DNA of 64,000 nt from Bifidobacterium xylocopae (GTDB taxonomy: Bacteria > Actinomycetota > Actinomycetes > Actinomycetales > Bifidobacteriaceae): assembly GCF_003315615.1 (NCBI RefSeq), contig NZ_PDCH01000005.1, forward strand, positions 43,065 to 107,064, written 5' to 3'. Shown here piece after piece: positions 44,933 through 53,731 of this stretch (the first letter of the stretch is position 1; the number at the start of each line of letters is the position of its first letter). Under the pieces are notes generated by a model that saw nothing but the letters and a program-made list of their open reading frames with translations, was not told the DNA's origin and searched no databases. Both the position numbers and the translations under genes were made by a program.

Positions 44933-45811
44933 CTACTCCTTGGCGATCGGATGGCCGCCGAACTCGGCCCGCAGTGCCGAAACCACCTTCATGGTCACCG
45001 GATCGTCGATCTGGGAATCCTGGCGGGCGTAGAGGGAGGCGGTGGTGACCGGCACCGGCACGCCCAGTTCGAGGGCATCCTGGACCATCCATTTGGCCTC
45101 GCCGGACTCATCCGCCTTGCCGGCGATGTGTTCCAGGCCCGGATCCTCCTGGAGGGCCTTGACCATCAGGTCCAGCAGCCAGGATTTGATGACCGACCCC
45201 TCCCGCCAGGATGCCGCAACTGCGTCCGGGTTCTTGACCAGCGGCGAGGCCTGCATGATTGCGTAACCCTCGGCCAGGGCCTGCATCATGCCGTATTCGA
45301 TGCCATTATGGACCATCTTGACATAATGGCCGGCCCCGATGCCGCCTGCGTGCACCAGGCCGTTCTCCCCCTCGGGCTTGAGCGCCTCCAGGATGGGCAG
45401 GATGCGCTGGTAGTCCTCGTCGGAGCCGCCGGCCATGAGCGCATAGCCTTTCTCCTTGCCCCAGATGCCATTGGAAGTGCCCACGTCCACCAGACCGATG
45501 CCGCGCTCAGCCAGCCGCTTGGCGTGCTCCTGGTCCTGGGTGAAACGGGTGTTGCCGCCGTCGATCACCAGGTCGCCGGGCTCCAGCAGGTCGTGCAGTC
45601 GGTCGATGGTCTCCTCGATGGGCTTGCCGGCGGGGACCATGACCCAGATCGCGCGGGGGGCATCAAGCGCTTTCACCAGCGCTTCAAGCGAATCCACGTC
45701 GCGCCCGGATTCGGGGCTCAGATCGTAGCCCACCACCCCGTGGCCGGCTCCCTTGATCCGGTCCGCCATGTTCCGGCCCATCCGGCCCAGTCCAATCATG
45801 CCGATCTTCAT
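44933..45811 (-). CDS. 6-phosphogluconate dehydrogenase, decarboxylating (short GntZ/YqeC type)
   Basis: The shorter 6PGDH class, 292 residues, usually associated with gluconate use and often NAD-dependent. Motifs: IGMIGLGRMGRNMADRIKGA (residues 3-22), VIDGGNTRF, DVGTSNGIWGKEKGYALMAGG, YVKMVHNGIEYGMMQA. The first ATG overlaps the gntK stop by 4 nt, placing it last in a gntP-gntK-6PGDH operon. It differs greatly in length from the convergent 488-residue gnd, so the two are distinct isozymes rather than a recent duplication. Confidence 0.94.
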   Translation of the reverse strand: MKIGMIGLGRMGRNMADRIKGAGHGVVGYDLSPESGRDVDSLEALVKALDAPRAIWVMVPAGKPIEETIDRLHDLLEPGDLVIDGGNTRFTQDQEHAKRLAERGIGLVDVGTSNGIWGKEKGYALMAGGSDEDYQRILPILEALKPEGENGLVHAGGIGAGHYVKMVHNGIEYGMMQALAEGYAIMQASPLVKNPDAVAASWREGSVIKSWLLDLMVKALQEDPGLEHIAGKADESGEAKWMVQDALELGVPVPVTTASLYARQDSQIDDPVTMKVVSALRAEFGGHPIAKE

Positions 45812-46509
45812 CGTTCATTTCCTTCCGTCATGTGTGCTGATGATGAATCTGTGTGGGCGGCCTGCCGGGCGCGTTCACGCTCGACCGCCTCGGTGTGCGT
45901 CTCCACCGCGCACTCCAGGCCCAAGGTGTCGATGACCTCCTCCGCTTCGGTCTCCGGCGAGGCCTTGAGCGAAACGTCGATGGTCATGTGGATTTCGTCG
46001 GGGCCCAGGGGCTCCAGGGTGTCGAACTGCGACTTGAGCATGTCGGGCTTCATGAAGTGCCCCTTGCGCCCGGACAGGCGTTCCATGATGGTGTCATAGT
46101 CCCCGTTCAGGTGGATGAAGATCACGCCGGGCATCCGCAGCTTGTCCCGGTATATGCGCTTGAGCGCCGAGCAGGTGACCGTGCCGGGACGGCCCTGCTC
46201 GATGTGGTCGGCGATCCAATCATGGATGCGATCCAGCCAGGGCCAGCGATCGTCGTCATCGAGTGGGATGCCGTGGGCCATCTTCTCGATGTTGGCCTTG
46301 GGGTGGAAGTCGTCCGCTTCGGCGGTGTCCCAGCCCAGCTTGGCGCTCAGGTGCTCGTTCATCGTGGTCTTGCCGCAGCCGGAGACCCCCATGATGACCA
46401 GTACGGGTGTCTTGCCGTGCAGGTAATCGCCGGGCACGGTGTTCTCCGCCGCCTGTGGTATGGACGTGGGCGTGCCGCCGGCTTCGTCCTGTGAGTGTGT
46501 GTCTGCCAT
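45808..46509 (-). CDS. gntK: Gluconokinase
   Basis: ATP-dependent kinase turning gluconate into 6-phosphogluconate. The P-loop GVSGCGKTT is near residue 41, followed by AEADDFHPKANIEKMAHGIPL and the RWPWL segment typical of GntK; FIHLNGDYDTIMERLSGRKGHF is the lid region. The 233 residues include a 30-residue N-terminal and a 40-residue acidic C-terminal extension relative to the usual 175. It sits between gntP and the short 6PGDH gene and overlaps the latter by 4 nt. Confidence 0.95.
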   Translation of the reverse strand: MADTHSQDEAGGTPTSIPQAAENTVPGDYLHGKTPVLVIMGVSGCGKTTMNEHLSAKLGWDTAEADDFHPKANIEKMAHGIPLDDDDRWPWLDRIHDWIADHIEQGRPGTVTCSALKRIYRDKLRMPGVIFIHLNGDYDTIMERLSGRKGHFMKPDMLKSQFDTLEPLGPDEIHMTIDVSLKASPETEAEEVIDTLGLECAVETHTEAVERERARQAAHTDSSSAHMTEGNER

Positions 46510-46554
46510 ACAACCAACCTTTCAGTGGGTAGTCTGATTCCTCCGGGTGATGCG

Positions 46555-48000
46555 CTAGGCGGCGATGGGTACGAACAGGCTGATGATCATGACCAGTATG
46601 AGCACGGTCACCGAGAGCAGGCATTCCAGGATGGACCAGGTCTTGAGGGTCTCTCCCACGCTGAGGCCGAAGTACTCCTTGATCAGCCAGAAGCCGGCAT
46701 CGTTGAGGTGGGACAGGAAGATGGAGCCGGCGCCGATGGCCAGGACCAGCAGGGTCACGGCTGTGGGGCTGGCGTGCATCATGGTCATGGCGTTGCTCAG
46801 GATTCCGGCTGTCGTCAGGATGGAGACCGTTGCCGAGCCGGTGGCTATGCGCACGAAGGCGGCAATCAGCCATCCGAGCAGGAAGATCGAGATGTGGGAG
46901 GACTCCACGAAGGAACCGATGATCTGGCCGATGCCGGTGGAGACGAGGACACCCTTGAAGCCGCCTCCGCCGCCCACGATGAGCAGGATGCCGGCCACCG
47001 CTGGCAGTGCTGCGCCCAGGGAGTCGTTGACCGTCTTCCAGGGGATGTGCGAGGCGGCGCCCAGGGCGATCATGGAGAAGACCAGCGATATGGCCAGGGC
47101 CATGATGGGGTTGCCGATGAAGTTGATGGCCTGCGCGAAGCCGCTCTTGGACTTGGTGAAACCGGGTGTGGTGATTTCAAAGATCGAAGTGAGCAGCATG
47201 AGTGCCGCTGGCAGGAGGATGCAGCACAGGGACAGTCCGAAGGACGGCAGCCTGGTCTCCTGCTTCCTGACCTCGTCGCTGCGTGTCACGAAGTCGGCCG
47301 GGGCTTCCACCGGCACCCACTTGGCGGCGACCTTGGAGAACAGCGGGCCGACGATGAGCAGGGTGACGACGGCGATGGGGATGCCGAACATCATGGTCAG
47401 GCCGATGTTCCCGCCCTCCTTGAACTGGCTGATTGCGGCCAAGGGGCCGGGGTGCGGCGGGACGCACGCGTGCATGATGGACAGACCGGCCAGGGTGGGG
47501 ATGGCCACGCGCATCAGAGGCAGCTTGGTGCGCCGGGCCACGAGGATGATGACGGGCACCAATACGACCAGGCCCACCTCGAAGAACATAGGCAGGCCTA
47601 TCAGGGCGCCTATCAGTGCCATGATCCAGGGTATGGAGGCTTCCGAGGCCTTGGAGACGAGGGAGTCGACCACCTGTTCGGTAGCCCCGGTGTCCATGAG
47701 CACGCGGCCGATCATGGCGCCCAGGCCGATGAGGATGCCCACGCTGCCCATGGTCTTGCCGAATTCGTCGCTGAAACTGGTGATGGTGGCTACCGGGCCG
47801 TAGCCGGAGCCGAGGCCGACCACCAGAGCGGCCGCCAGCAGGGACACGAAGGGGTGGAGTTTGGCCACCGTGACCAGCAGTATGAGCACGATCAGACTCA
47901 AGACCAGGCTGAAGCCCAGCCTGGTGGTCGAGAGTTGCGGGACGGCAGCGGCCAGGGTCATGGCCTCATCGCCTCCGGCCATCGCTGCGAGATGGTACAT
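46555..48000 (-). CDS. gntP: Gluconate permease (GntP family)
   Basis: GntP-type proton symporter of 481 residues with twelve or more membrane segments. Typical stretches: LHPFVSLLAAALVVGLGSGY (near residue 48), GLPMFFEVGLVVLVPVI, HACVPPHPGPLAAI (near 180), and the C-terminal IGAGSIFLSHLNDAGFWLIKEYFG. Start ATG 48000 follows GAGGAAG. The predicted transcript begins near 48129, giving a leader of about 130 nt that contains two palindromes, candidates for control by the divergent FCD regulator. Confidence 0.95.
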   Translation of the reverse strand: MYHLAAMAGGDEAMTLAAAVPQLSTTRLGFSLVLSLIVLILLVTVAKLHPFVSLLAAALVVGLGSGYGPVATITSFSDEFGKTMGSVGILIGLGAMIGRVLMDTGATEQVVDSLVSKASEASIPWIMALIGALIGLPMFFEVGLVVLVPVIILVARRTKLPLMRVAIPTLAGLSIMHACVPPHPGPLAAISQFKEGGNIGLTMMFGIPIAVVTLLIVGPLFSKVAAKWVPVEAPADFVTRSDEVRKQETRLPSFGLSLCCILLPAALMLLTSIFEITTPGFTKSKSGFAQAINFIGNPIMALAISLVFSMIALGAASHIPWKTVNDSLGAALPAVAGILLIVGGGGGFKGVLVSTGIGQIIGSFVESSHISIFLLGWLIAAFVRIATGSATVSILTTAGILSNAMTMMHASPTAVTLLVLAIGAGSIFLSHLNDAGFWLIKEYFGLSVGETLKTWSILECLLSVTVLILVMIISLFVPIAA

Positions 48001-48104
48001 GTGCTTCCTCTTCTCTGAGGGTCAGCGGGCGGACAAGCGCCACAGCGGGTTGTCGAACACCCTGCCCGGTGGGGCCTTGGGTGCGGGCCGCCCGACGAAC
48101 GCTG

Positions 48105-48121
48105 ATGTAATCGGACAACAT
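48105..48121. promoter_or_regulatory. Palindrome in the gntP leader (candidate regulator site)
   Basis: ATGTAATCGGACAACAT has ATGT/ACAT ends and resembles gluconate and GntR-family operators such as ATGTTACCGGTAACAT. Confidence 0.4.
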
Positions 48122-48127
48122 TTTCAA

Positions 48128-48146
48128 GCATACGTATTATGTATGC
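48128..48146. promoter_or_regulatory. Operator-like palindrome over the gntP -10
   Basis: GCATACGTATTATGTATGC has 6-bp arms GCATAC/GTATGC with a 7-bp spacer. On the minus strand it contains CATAAT (48141-48136), a likely gntP -10 box, so a bound regulator would block the promoter. Confidence 0.55.
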
Positions 48147-48256
48147 CATATTCGGAGTTTAGCACGGGCATATTCCACAGGCAAACCGCTGTGTGCATGC
48201 TTGCCGGGTCCCCCGCAGGTGCTGCCATGGCTCCTCGGCGGCACGGACGGTTTTGC

Positions 48257-48262
48257 TAGGCT
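48257..48262 (+). promoter_or_regulatory. -10 box of the FCD regulator gene
   Basis: TAGGCT, then 6 nt, then the ATG at 48269; no ribosome binding site in the gap. Confidence 0.5.
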
Positions 48263-48268
48263 GAACAT

Positions 48269-49012
48269 ATGAGCACAGCTGAACGGGTGGGCCGCGGGCC
48301 GGGGGAGACGCTCCACGACCGACTCCTGGATGAATGGGGCAAGGCCATAGTGTCCGGTGGGGTGCCGGTCGGCGATCACCTGCCGGCCCCCACCTGTGCT
48401 GTCGGGCTACCCTCACGCACCGTGACGAGGGAAGTGGTCCGGGTCCTGGAATCGATGGGTCTGGTGGATGTGCGGCGTAAGGCGGGAGTCCGGGTGCGTC
48501 CCCGGGAGCACTGGAACATCTTCGATCCGCAGGTCATCGCCTGGCGGTTGCAGGCTCCGCAGCGGGATCAGGTATTACAGGAACTCTCCCAGCTGCGTGC
48601 CGGTGTCGAGCCGTTGGCCGCCAGGCTCGCCGCCCAGTGCGCCGGTCCCGAGGACTGGACGGGACTCACCCAGGCGGCCATTGATATGACCTCCCACAGC
48701 CAGCATGCCAGCGGGATGGAGTACCTGGAGGCCGACGAACGCTTCCACAGGGCACTGCTCAAGGCTTCCGGCAACTCCATGTTCGCCGCCCTGGGTGATG
48801 TGATCGCAGCTGTCCTGCAGGGCAGGACCAGGCTGTCCCTCATGCCCGAGCATGCCAACGAGGAGGCCCTGCGCCTGCATTCCGACGTGGCCGCCTGCAT
48901 ACGGGCGCACGAGGCAGGGTCGGCGGAAGGGGCCATGCGCCAGATCGTGGATGAGTCTGATCAGGCCATCGCCCAGCTCACCGGCCGGTGGCTTGAAAGG
49001 GCCCATGGATAG
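48269..49012 (+). CDS. GntR-family transcriptional regulator (FCD/FadR subfamily)
   Basis: A 247-residue regulator. The winged helix-turn-helix occupies about residues 15-80 (HDRLLDEWGKAIVSGGVPVG, then LPSRTVTREVVRVLESMGLV). The all-helical FCD effector domain follows (LRAGVEPLAARLAA, FHRALLKASGNSMF, LHSDVAACIRAHEAGSAEGA). It is divergent from gntP, so gluconate or 6-phosphogluconate is the likely effector and the palindromes at 48105-48146 the likely targets (inference). It converges with pgl. Confidence 0.9.
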   Translation: MSTAERVGRGPGETLHDRLLDEWGKAIVSGGVPVGDHLPAPTCAVGLPSRTVTREVVRVLESMGLVDVRRKAGVRVRPREHWNIFDPQVIAWRLQAPQRDQVLQELSQLRAGVEPLAARLAAQCAGPEDWTGLTQAAIDMTSHSQHASGMEYLEADERFHRALLKASGNSMFAALGDVIAAVLQGRTRLSLMPEHANEEALRLHSDVAACIRAHEAGSAEGAMRQIVDESDQAIAQLTGRWLERAHG

Positions 49013-49055
49013 TGTCCGCTGCCGCGGGACGAACCATATGCACGCCCCGTACCTG

Positions 49056-49847
49056 TCATGACAGGAGGGCGGCGGCCTGGCGGTCGAGCAGCCACAGGGT
49101 CTCCTGACGGCCCTCGCCGTAGGAGGAGGGCACATGGGGGTTGTTGCGGCCCGACAGGGCGTTCCTGACCGCCTGGGCCTTCTGCGGCGTCGAGGCGAGG
49201 AACCAGACCTTGCGTGAACGGCGTATGCATGGCACGGTAAGGCTCAGCCGCATGGCAGGCGGCTTGGGGGAGTGGTTCACTCCGACGACATTCAGGTCCT
49301 CGTCATCAAGTTCCGCTTCACCATGATCAGGGAACAGCGAGGCGAAGTGACCGTCCGGGCCGACACCGAAGACCGCCAGGTCGAAGGCGGGGCGCTCGCC
49401 GAGCTCATGCGCCAGTTCGTGGGCGTATTCGGCTGCCGCCCGGGTCAGTGCGTCCTCATTGGCCCTGTTGTCCGCCCCGGCCACCTGCTCGGGTGTGCGT
49501 GGGTCCACCGGCATCTCGTGGATGTTTGATTCGGGCAGGAGTTTCCGCTCGATCAGGTCACCGAACCAGGCTTCGCGCGATTGGCCGGCGTTGCGGTCGG
49601 CATCCTCGAAGGAGACGAAGCGTTCGTCGCTCCACCATAGGTGGACCCTTTTCCAGTCAATGCCGCGGGCGAGGTCGCTGGCGGCCATGGCGGCGTAGAC
49701 CTCATTCGCATCCCGTCCCCCGGTCAACGCCACGTCCACCCGGGGTCCGCCGGCCAGGCGGTCGCCCAGCTCAAGCAGGATCCGTGCCGCAGTGGCCTCG
49801 CACAAGGCCTTCTCGTCCGGATAGGTGATGACCTGACGTTCGCTCAT
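49056..49847 (-). CDS. pgl: 6-phosphogluconolactonase
   Basis: Hydrolyses 6-phosphogluconolactone to 6-phosphogluconate in the oxidative pentose phosphate pathway. The 263 residues belong to the SOL/DevB type: VDVALTGGRDANEVYAAM (near residue 37), HLWWSDERFVSFEDADRN, AVFGVGPDGHFASLFP (near 160), and SRKVWFLASTPQKAQAV. ATG 49847 follows GAGGAG. It is the last gene of the zwf-opcA-pgl set, separated from opcA by 70 nt. Confidence 0.94.
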   Translation of the reverse strand: MSERQVITYPDEKALCEATAARILLELGDRLAGGPRVDVALTGGRDANEVYAAMAASDLARGIDWKRVHLWWSDERFVSFEDADRNAGQSREAWFGDLIERKLLPESNIHEMPVDPRTPEQVAGADNRANEDALTRAAAEYAHELAHELGERPAFDLAVFGVGPDGHFASLFPDHGEAELDDEDLNVVGVNHSPKPPAMRLSLTVPCIRRSRKVWFLASTPQKAQAVRNALSGRNNPHVPSSYGEGRQETLWLLDRQAAALLS

Positions 49848-49917
49848 AAGGACTCCTCTGTCGTATCCGCGTCGTTTGGACTGACGGGCGCCGCTACCAG
49901 ATTGCCACCCGGTGCGG

Positions 49918-50922
49918 TCAGCCCCGGTGGTCCACCAGGTCCCAGCCCCGGGTGATGACCTCCGTGTAGACCTCGTCCGGGTCCAGGCGGCCCAGCTCCT
50001 CGCTCAGGCAGTCGACCGGGGTGCGCAGGGGCAGGGAGACGGTCTGGTCGGCCTGGCCGGGCTGGTGGATGACTGCGTGGTCGCCCTCCAGGCGCTCCAT
50101 GCTCAACTGGCCGTCCTCACGCTCGAAACGGGCGCCGGTGATGGCCTGGGCACCTGGGTCGCGCTCCACGCTGACGGGTGCACCCAGTTTGAGCGCCAGC
50201 CAAGAAGCCAGCAATTCCAAGGGCAGATAGCCGGATTGGCCGGAGACCGTGACGGCCGAGACGGCCAGGTGGGGCGGTTGGCCCAGCAGGGATGCGAGCA
50301 TGGCGCGCCAGGTGGTCACCCGGGTCCAGGACAAGTCGATGTCGGCGTTGCGGACATGCCGGCGCAGGGCTTCGAAGGCGGCTGCCGGGTCGGTCGAACG
50401 CTGCACATCGGTGATGCGGCTGGTGGATCTGCTTCCCAGCGGATCGGCTGAAGGATCGCCCGGCGCCTGGCCTGGCCACCAGGTCACGACCGGCGCATCG
50501 GGCACCAGCAGGGGGATGACCAGCGAATCCAAGTGGTCCATGAGTCCGTCCACCGGTGCCAGAACGATCACCTCACCGGCGCCGGCATCCGATCCGGAAC
50601 GGATCTGCGCGTCCAAGGTGCGCTCGCCGGTGTTGCCGGAAGGAATTTCGGTGTTGCACTCATGCTGGGCAGCATGGCCCGTAGTGGTGATTGCACAGCC
50701 CGCGCCTTCCAGGCTTGCGTCGGTGACGATGGCGATGACGCGGCATGGGTGCTCCCGGCTGGCCGCGTTCACGGTCCGCAGGGCCTCCTCCAGCTCGGCC
50801 TGCCTGCAGGAGATGATCAATGTGAGCACCCGTCCCAGCGCCGCCTCGCCCCGTTCCACATGCATCTCGTCGATCTCGTGGGCGATGGCCGCCGTGGTGG
50901 TGTTCTGCATTCCTACGATCAT
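49918..50922 (-). CDS. opcA: Glucose-6-phosphate dehydrogenase assembly protein OpcA
   Basis: OpcA is needed for full activity and oligomerisation of Zwf in cyanobacteria and actinobacteria. The 334 residues show VIVLAPVDGLMDHLDSLVIPL, PDAPVVTWWPGQAPGDPSAD, and TRVTTWRAMLASLLG in family order. ATG 50922 overlaps the zwf stop (ATGA) and has GGAGG five nt upstream; a longer in-frame start at 50934 is less likely. Co-translation with zwf fits formation of a complex. Confidence 0.92.
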   Translation of the reverse strand: MIVGMQNTTTAAIAHEIDEMHVERGEAALGRVLTLIISCRQAELEEALRTVNAASREHPCRVIAIVTDASLEGAGCAITTTGHAAQHECNTEIPSGNTGERTLDAQIRSGSDAGAGEVIVLAPVDGLMDHLDSLVIPLLVPDAPVVTWWPGQAPGDPSADPLGSRSTSRITDVQRSTDPAAAFEALRRHVRNADIDLSWTRVTTWRAMLASLLGQPPHLAVSAVTVSGQSGYLPLELLASWLALKLGAPVSVERDPGAQAITGARFEREDGQLSMERLEGDHAVIHQPGQADQTVSLPLRTPVDCLSEELGRLDPDEVYTEVITRGWDLVDHRG

Positions 50923-52499
50923 GGCATCCTCCAATGGTGTCCGTCAGCGGCCAGCATGCGGTCGGCCTGGGCAGGCCCCCAGGTGCCCGCCCGGTAGGGT
51001 TCGGGCTGTCCCTGCCCGGACCAGTATTCCTCGATCGGGTCCAGGATCTTCCAGGACAGGTCCACCTCCCCGCTGGTGGGGAAGAGCGGCGGGTCTCCCA
51101 GCAGCACATCCAGGATCAGACGTTCGTAGGCTTCGGGAGAGGCCTCGGTGAAGGAGCGGCCGTAGGAGAAGTCCATGTTCACATCGCGCACCTCCATGGC
51201 CGAGCCCGGCGTCTTGGCCCCGAAGCGCAGGGTCACACCCTCGTCGGGCTGCACCCGGATCACCACCGCGTTGGCGCCCAGCTCGCGGGTGGCGGTGGCG
51301 TCGAAGGGCAGGTGGGGGGCGCGCTTGAAGACCACGGCGATTTCGCTGGTGCGTTTGCCCAGGCGCTTGCCGGTGCGCAGGTAGAAGGGCACGCCGGCCC
51401 AGCGGCGGGTGTCCACATCCAGGCGGATGGCCGCGTAGGTCTCGGTGGTGGAACTGGGGTCGATGCCATCCTCCTGCAGGTAGCCGATCACGGGCTGCGA
51501 GCCCTGCCAGCCGGCCGCGTACTGGCCGCGGGCGGTGTGGGCGCCCAGGTCCTTGGGCAGGCGCACGGCGGAAAGCACCTTGGTCTTCTCGGCGGTCAGG
51601 TCGGCCGCGTCGAACGATACGGGCTCCTCCATGGCGGTCAGGGCCATCAGCTGGAGCAGGTGGTTCTGGATCACGTCGCGCGCGGCGCCGATGCCGTCGT
51701 AGTAGCCTGCACGGCCGCCGATGCCGATGTCCTCGGCCATGGTGATCTGCACATGCGAAACGTAGTTGGCGTTCCAGACCGGCTCGAACATCGTGTTGGC
51801 GAAACGCAGGGCCATGATGTTCTGCACGGTCTCCTTGCCCAGGTAGTGGTCGATGCGGAAGACGGAATCCGGTTCGAACACCTCGCCGACCACCCGGTCC
51901 AGCTCCCTGGCGGACTCCAGGTCGTGGCCGAAGGGCTTTTCGATGATCACGCGCTTCCAGGCACCGGGTGCGGATTTGGACAGGCCGGAGGCTGCCAGCT
52001 GTTCGGCCACCACCGGGAAAGCCTTGGGCGGAATCGACATGTAGAAGGCGTGGTTGCCACGCGTGCCCCGGTCCCGGTCCAGTTCGGAGACGGTCCGGGA
52101 GAGGCGGCGGAAGGCATCGGCATCGTCGAAATCACCTTTGACGAAGCGCATGCCTTCGGCCAGGTGCCTCCAGGTGGCCTCGTTGAAGGGGGTGCGGGAG
52201 TGGGCGCGCACGTTCTCCTCGGCGAAGGCCGCGAACTGGTCGGCCGACCAGTCGCGCCGGCCGAATCCGATCAGGCCGAAGGAGGCGGGCAGCAGTCCCC
52301 GGTTCGACAGATCGTATACGGCGGGCAGGAGCTTCTTCTTCGCCAGGTCACCGGTCACGCCGAAGATCACCAGCGAACTGGGCCCGGCTATGCGCGGCAT
52401 GCGCAGGTCCCGCGGATCCAGCAGGGGGTTGGTCCAGCTGCGCTCGCCTGATTGCCCCGAGGCCCCGTCTTCGGTGGTCCGGGATGATGTGTGTTCCAT
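50919..52499 (-). CDS. zwf: Glucose-6-phosphate 1-dehydrogenase
   Basis: NADP-dependent oxidation of glucose-6-phosphate. The 526 residues contain the coenzyme loop VIFGVTGDLAKKKLL (near residue 44), the active-site RIDHYLGKE (near 218), VIIEKPFGHDL, and the late GVPFYLRTGKRL. ATG 52499 with TTGGAG 6-7 nt upstream is preferred; the open frame continues much further upstream (to 53582) but is antisense to the HD gene. It is first in zwf-opcA-pgl. Confidence 0.96.
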   Translation of the reverse strand: MEHTSSRTTEDGASGQSGERSWTNPLLDPRDLRMPRIAGPSSLVIFGVTGDLAKKKLLPAVYDLSNRGLLPASFGLIGFGRRDWSADQFAAFAEENVRAHSRTPFNEATWRHLAEGMRFVKGDFDDADAFRRLSRTVSELDRDRGTRGNHAFYMSIPPKAFPVVAEQLAASGLSKSAPGAWKRVIIEKPFGHDLESARELDRVVGEVFEPDSVFRIDHYLGKETVQNIMALRFANTMFEPVWNANYVSHVQITMAEDIGIGGRAGYYDGIGAARDVIQNHLLQLMALTAMEEPVSFDAADLTAEKTKVLSAVRLPKDLGAHTARGQYAAGWQGSQPVIGYLQEDGIDPSSTTETYAAIRLDVDTRRWAGVPFYLRTGKRLGKRTSEIAVVFKRAPHLPFDATATRELGANAVVIRVQPDEGVTLRFGAKTPGSAMEVRDVNMDFSYGRSFTEASPEAYERLILDVLLGDPPLFPTSGEVDLSWKILDPIEEYWSGQGQPEPYRAGTWGPAQADRMLAADGHHWRMP

Positions 52500-52868
52500 A
52501 TGCGCTCCAATTGTCTGTACAACTGCACCGATTCTAATCCGCCCGCCCGCCAATGACGCTTCTGGCATACGCCCGCCCGCGCCACAAACCAGGAAGTCCG
52601 ACAGTCGGCTTCCGTGCATTCCTTGGCATTGTGGTTTCCGGGCTGCCTTATCCATGTGTTTGGGATGGTGCAGAAAAACTTGCAAACAGGGGGTCTTTCC
52701 AATTGCCGGACAGGCGGATTGCGGCATCCCGTCGCCAAGGAAGATGGCCTGCCAATCCAGGAGTTGTGCTGCAGGCCCTGGAATTGGCTCCTGAAACTCA
52801 TGGCGCGGTTCGGGAAGTCGGGCGCTGGCGGCTGGGCCGGTGGGTGCGGTGGCTCCTAGGATGGAGGC
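52500..52868. other. Intergenic region between zwf and the HD-domain gene
   Basis: This 369-bp region separates divergent genes. I see no gene with a convincing start. It holds the HD gene -10 box TAGGAT (52857-52862) and presumably the zwf promoter. Confidence 0.45.
52857..52862 (+). promoter_or_regulatory. -10 box of the HD-domain gene
   Basis: TAGGAT, then 6 nt, then the ATG at 52869. Confidence 0.5.
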
Positions 52869-53597
52869 ATGATTCCTACGGTTGAGCAGGCCCATGAACT
52901 GCACAGGCAATATGCGCCTTCGACGGCGGCGTATGAGCTGATCCATACGCACTGCGTGATCATCGCGACGATCGGCAGGGAGCTGGCCCGGCGGGCCAAC
53001 GCGCGCTACCGGGCGGCTCAGGTGCGGGGCGCGGCCGAACGCGATGGGGCCGACGGCGGACAGGGCAGCGGCGCATCCAGTTGGCAAAGCGGGGATTCGA
53101 TGGACTCGGCCGTGCCCCAGCGCGAGCTGGACGTGGACCTGGTCTACCTGGGCGGACTCCTGCACGACATCGGTACGTACCGGATCCTGGCCTCCGATGG
53201 GGCGGAAGGGCGGCCCCTGGCCTTCGACGACCGATACATCCGTCACGGCATCGCCGGCTACGAGCTGCTCAAGGCCGAGGGTGTGGACGAGCCGATTGCC
53301 CAATTCGCCCGCAACCATACGGGAGTAGGGCTCACGCGTCAGCAAGTGGTGGCCGAACATCTGAACCTGCCGGTGGATGACTACGTGCCTCAGAGCCTGG
53401 AGCAGGAGCTGGTCATGTATGCGGACAACTACCATTCCAAGCACCAGCCGCCCATCTTCGTCTCCGAGCCCACGGCCGCCAAGCGCACCGCCCGCTTCGG
53501 CGAGGAGAACCTGCGCCGCTGGAAGACGCTGACCGCGAAGTACGGAGTGCCCGACCTGGGCCCCCTGGCTCGCCAGTACCACATGGACATCGTCTGA
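52869..53597 (+). CDS. HD domain-containing protein
   Basis: A 242-residue HD-fold hydrolase. Metal ligands are His28 or His30 in ELIHTHCVIIATI, the HD pair in YLGGLLHDIGTYRIL (near residue 100), and the later Asp in LVMYADNYHSKH. A low-complexity insert (AAERDGADGGQGSGASSWQS) separates the first His from the HD pair. It acts on an unknown phosphate ester. It is divergent from zwf, and a TAGGAT box 6 nt before the ATG suggests a leaderless transcript. Confidence 0.88.
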   Translation: MIPTVEQAHELHRQYAPSTAAYELIHTHCVIIATIGRELARRANARYRAAQVRGAAERDGADGGQGSGASSWQSGDSMDSAVPQRELDVDLVYLGGLLHDIGTYRILASDGAEGRPLAFDDRYIRHGIAGYELLKAEGVDEPIAQFARNHTGVGLTRQQVVAEHLNLPVDDYVPQSLEQELVMYADNYHSKHQPPIFVSEPTAAKRTARFGEENLRRWKTLTAKYGVPDLGPLARQYHMDIV

Positions 53598-53731
53598 TCC
53601 TGTGGTCGAGGGGCATTCGCAGCGGTAGCAGCGGAAGTCCCGGCGGCATAGCGCCCCTGGGCAGCGGCAAACGCGGCCGGGTCGCTTGCGTATCGACGCC
53701 AGCGCCTGATTGGTTCGGTCTTGGTCCGATC

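Noticed and set aside
46495..48018. 507-codon frame opposite gntP
   Set aside because: GntP on the minus strand has clear membrane segments and motifs; the plus-strand frame is a shadow with an unlikely His/Asp/Gly composition.
50919..53582. Zwf extended to 887 residues
   Set aside because: The extra N-terminus is antisense to the HD-domain gene and unlike any Zwf; ATG 52499 with TTGGAG gives a normal 526-residue enzyme.
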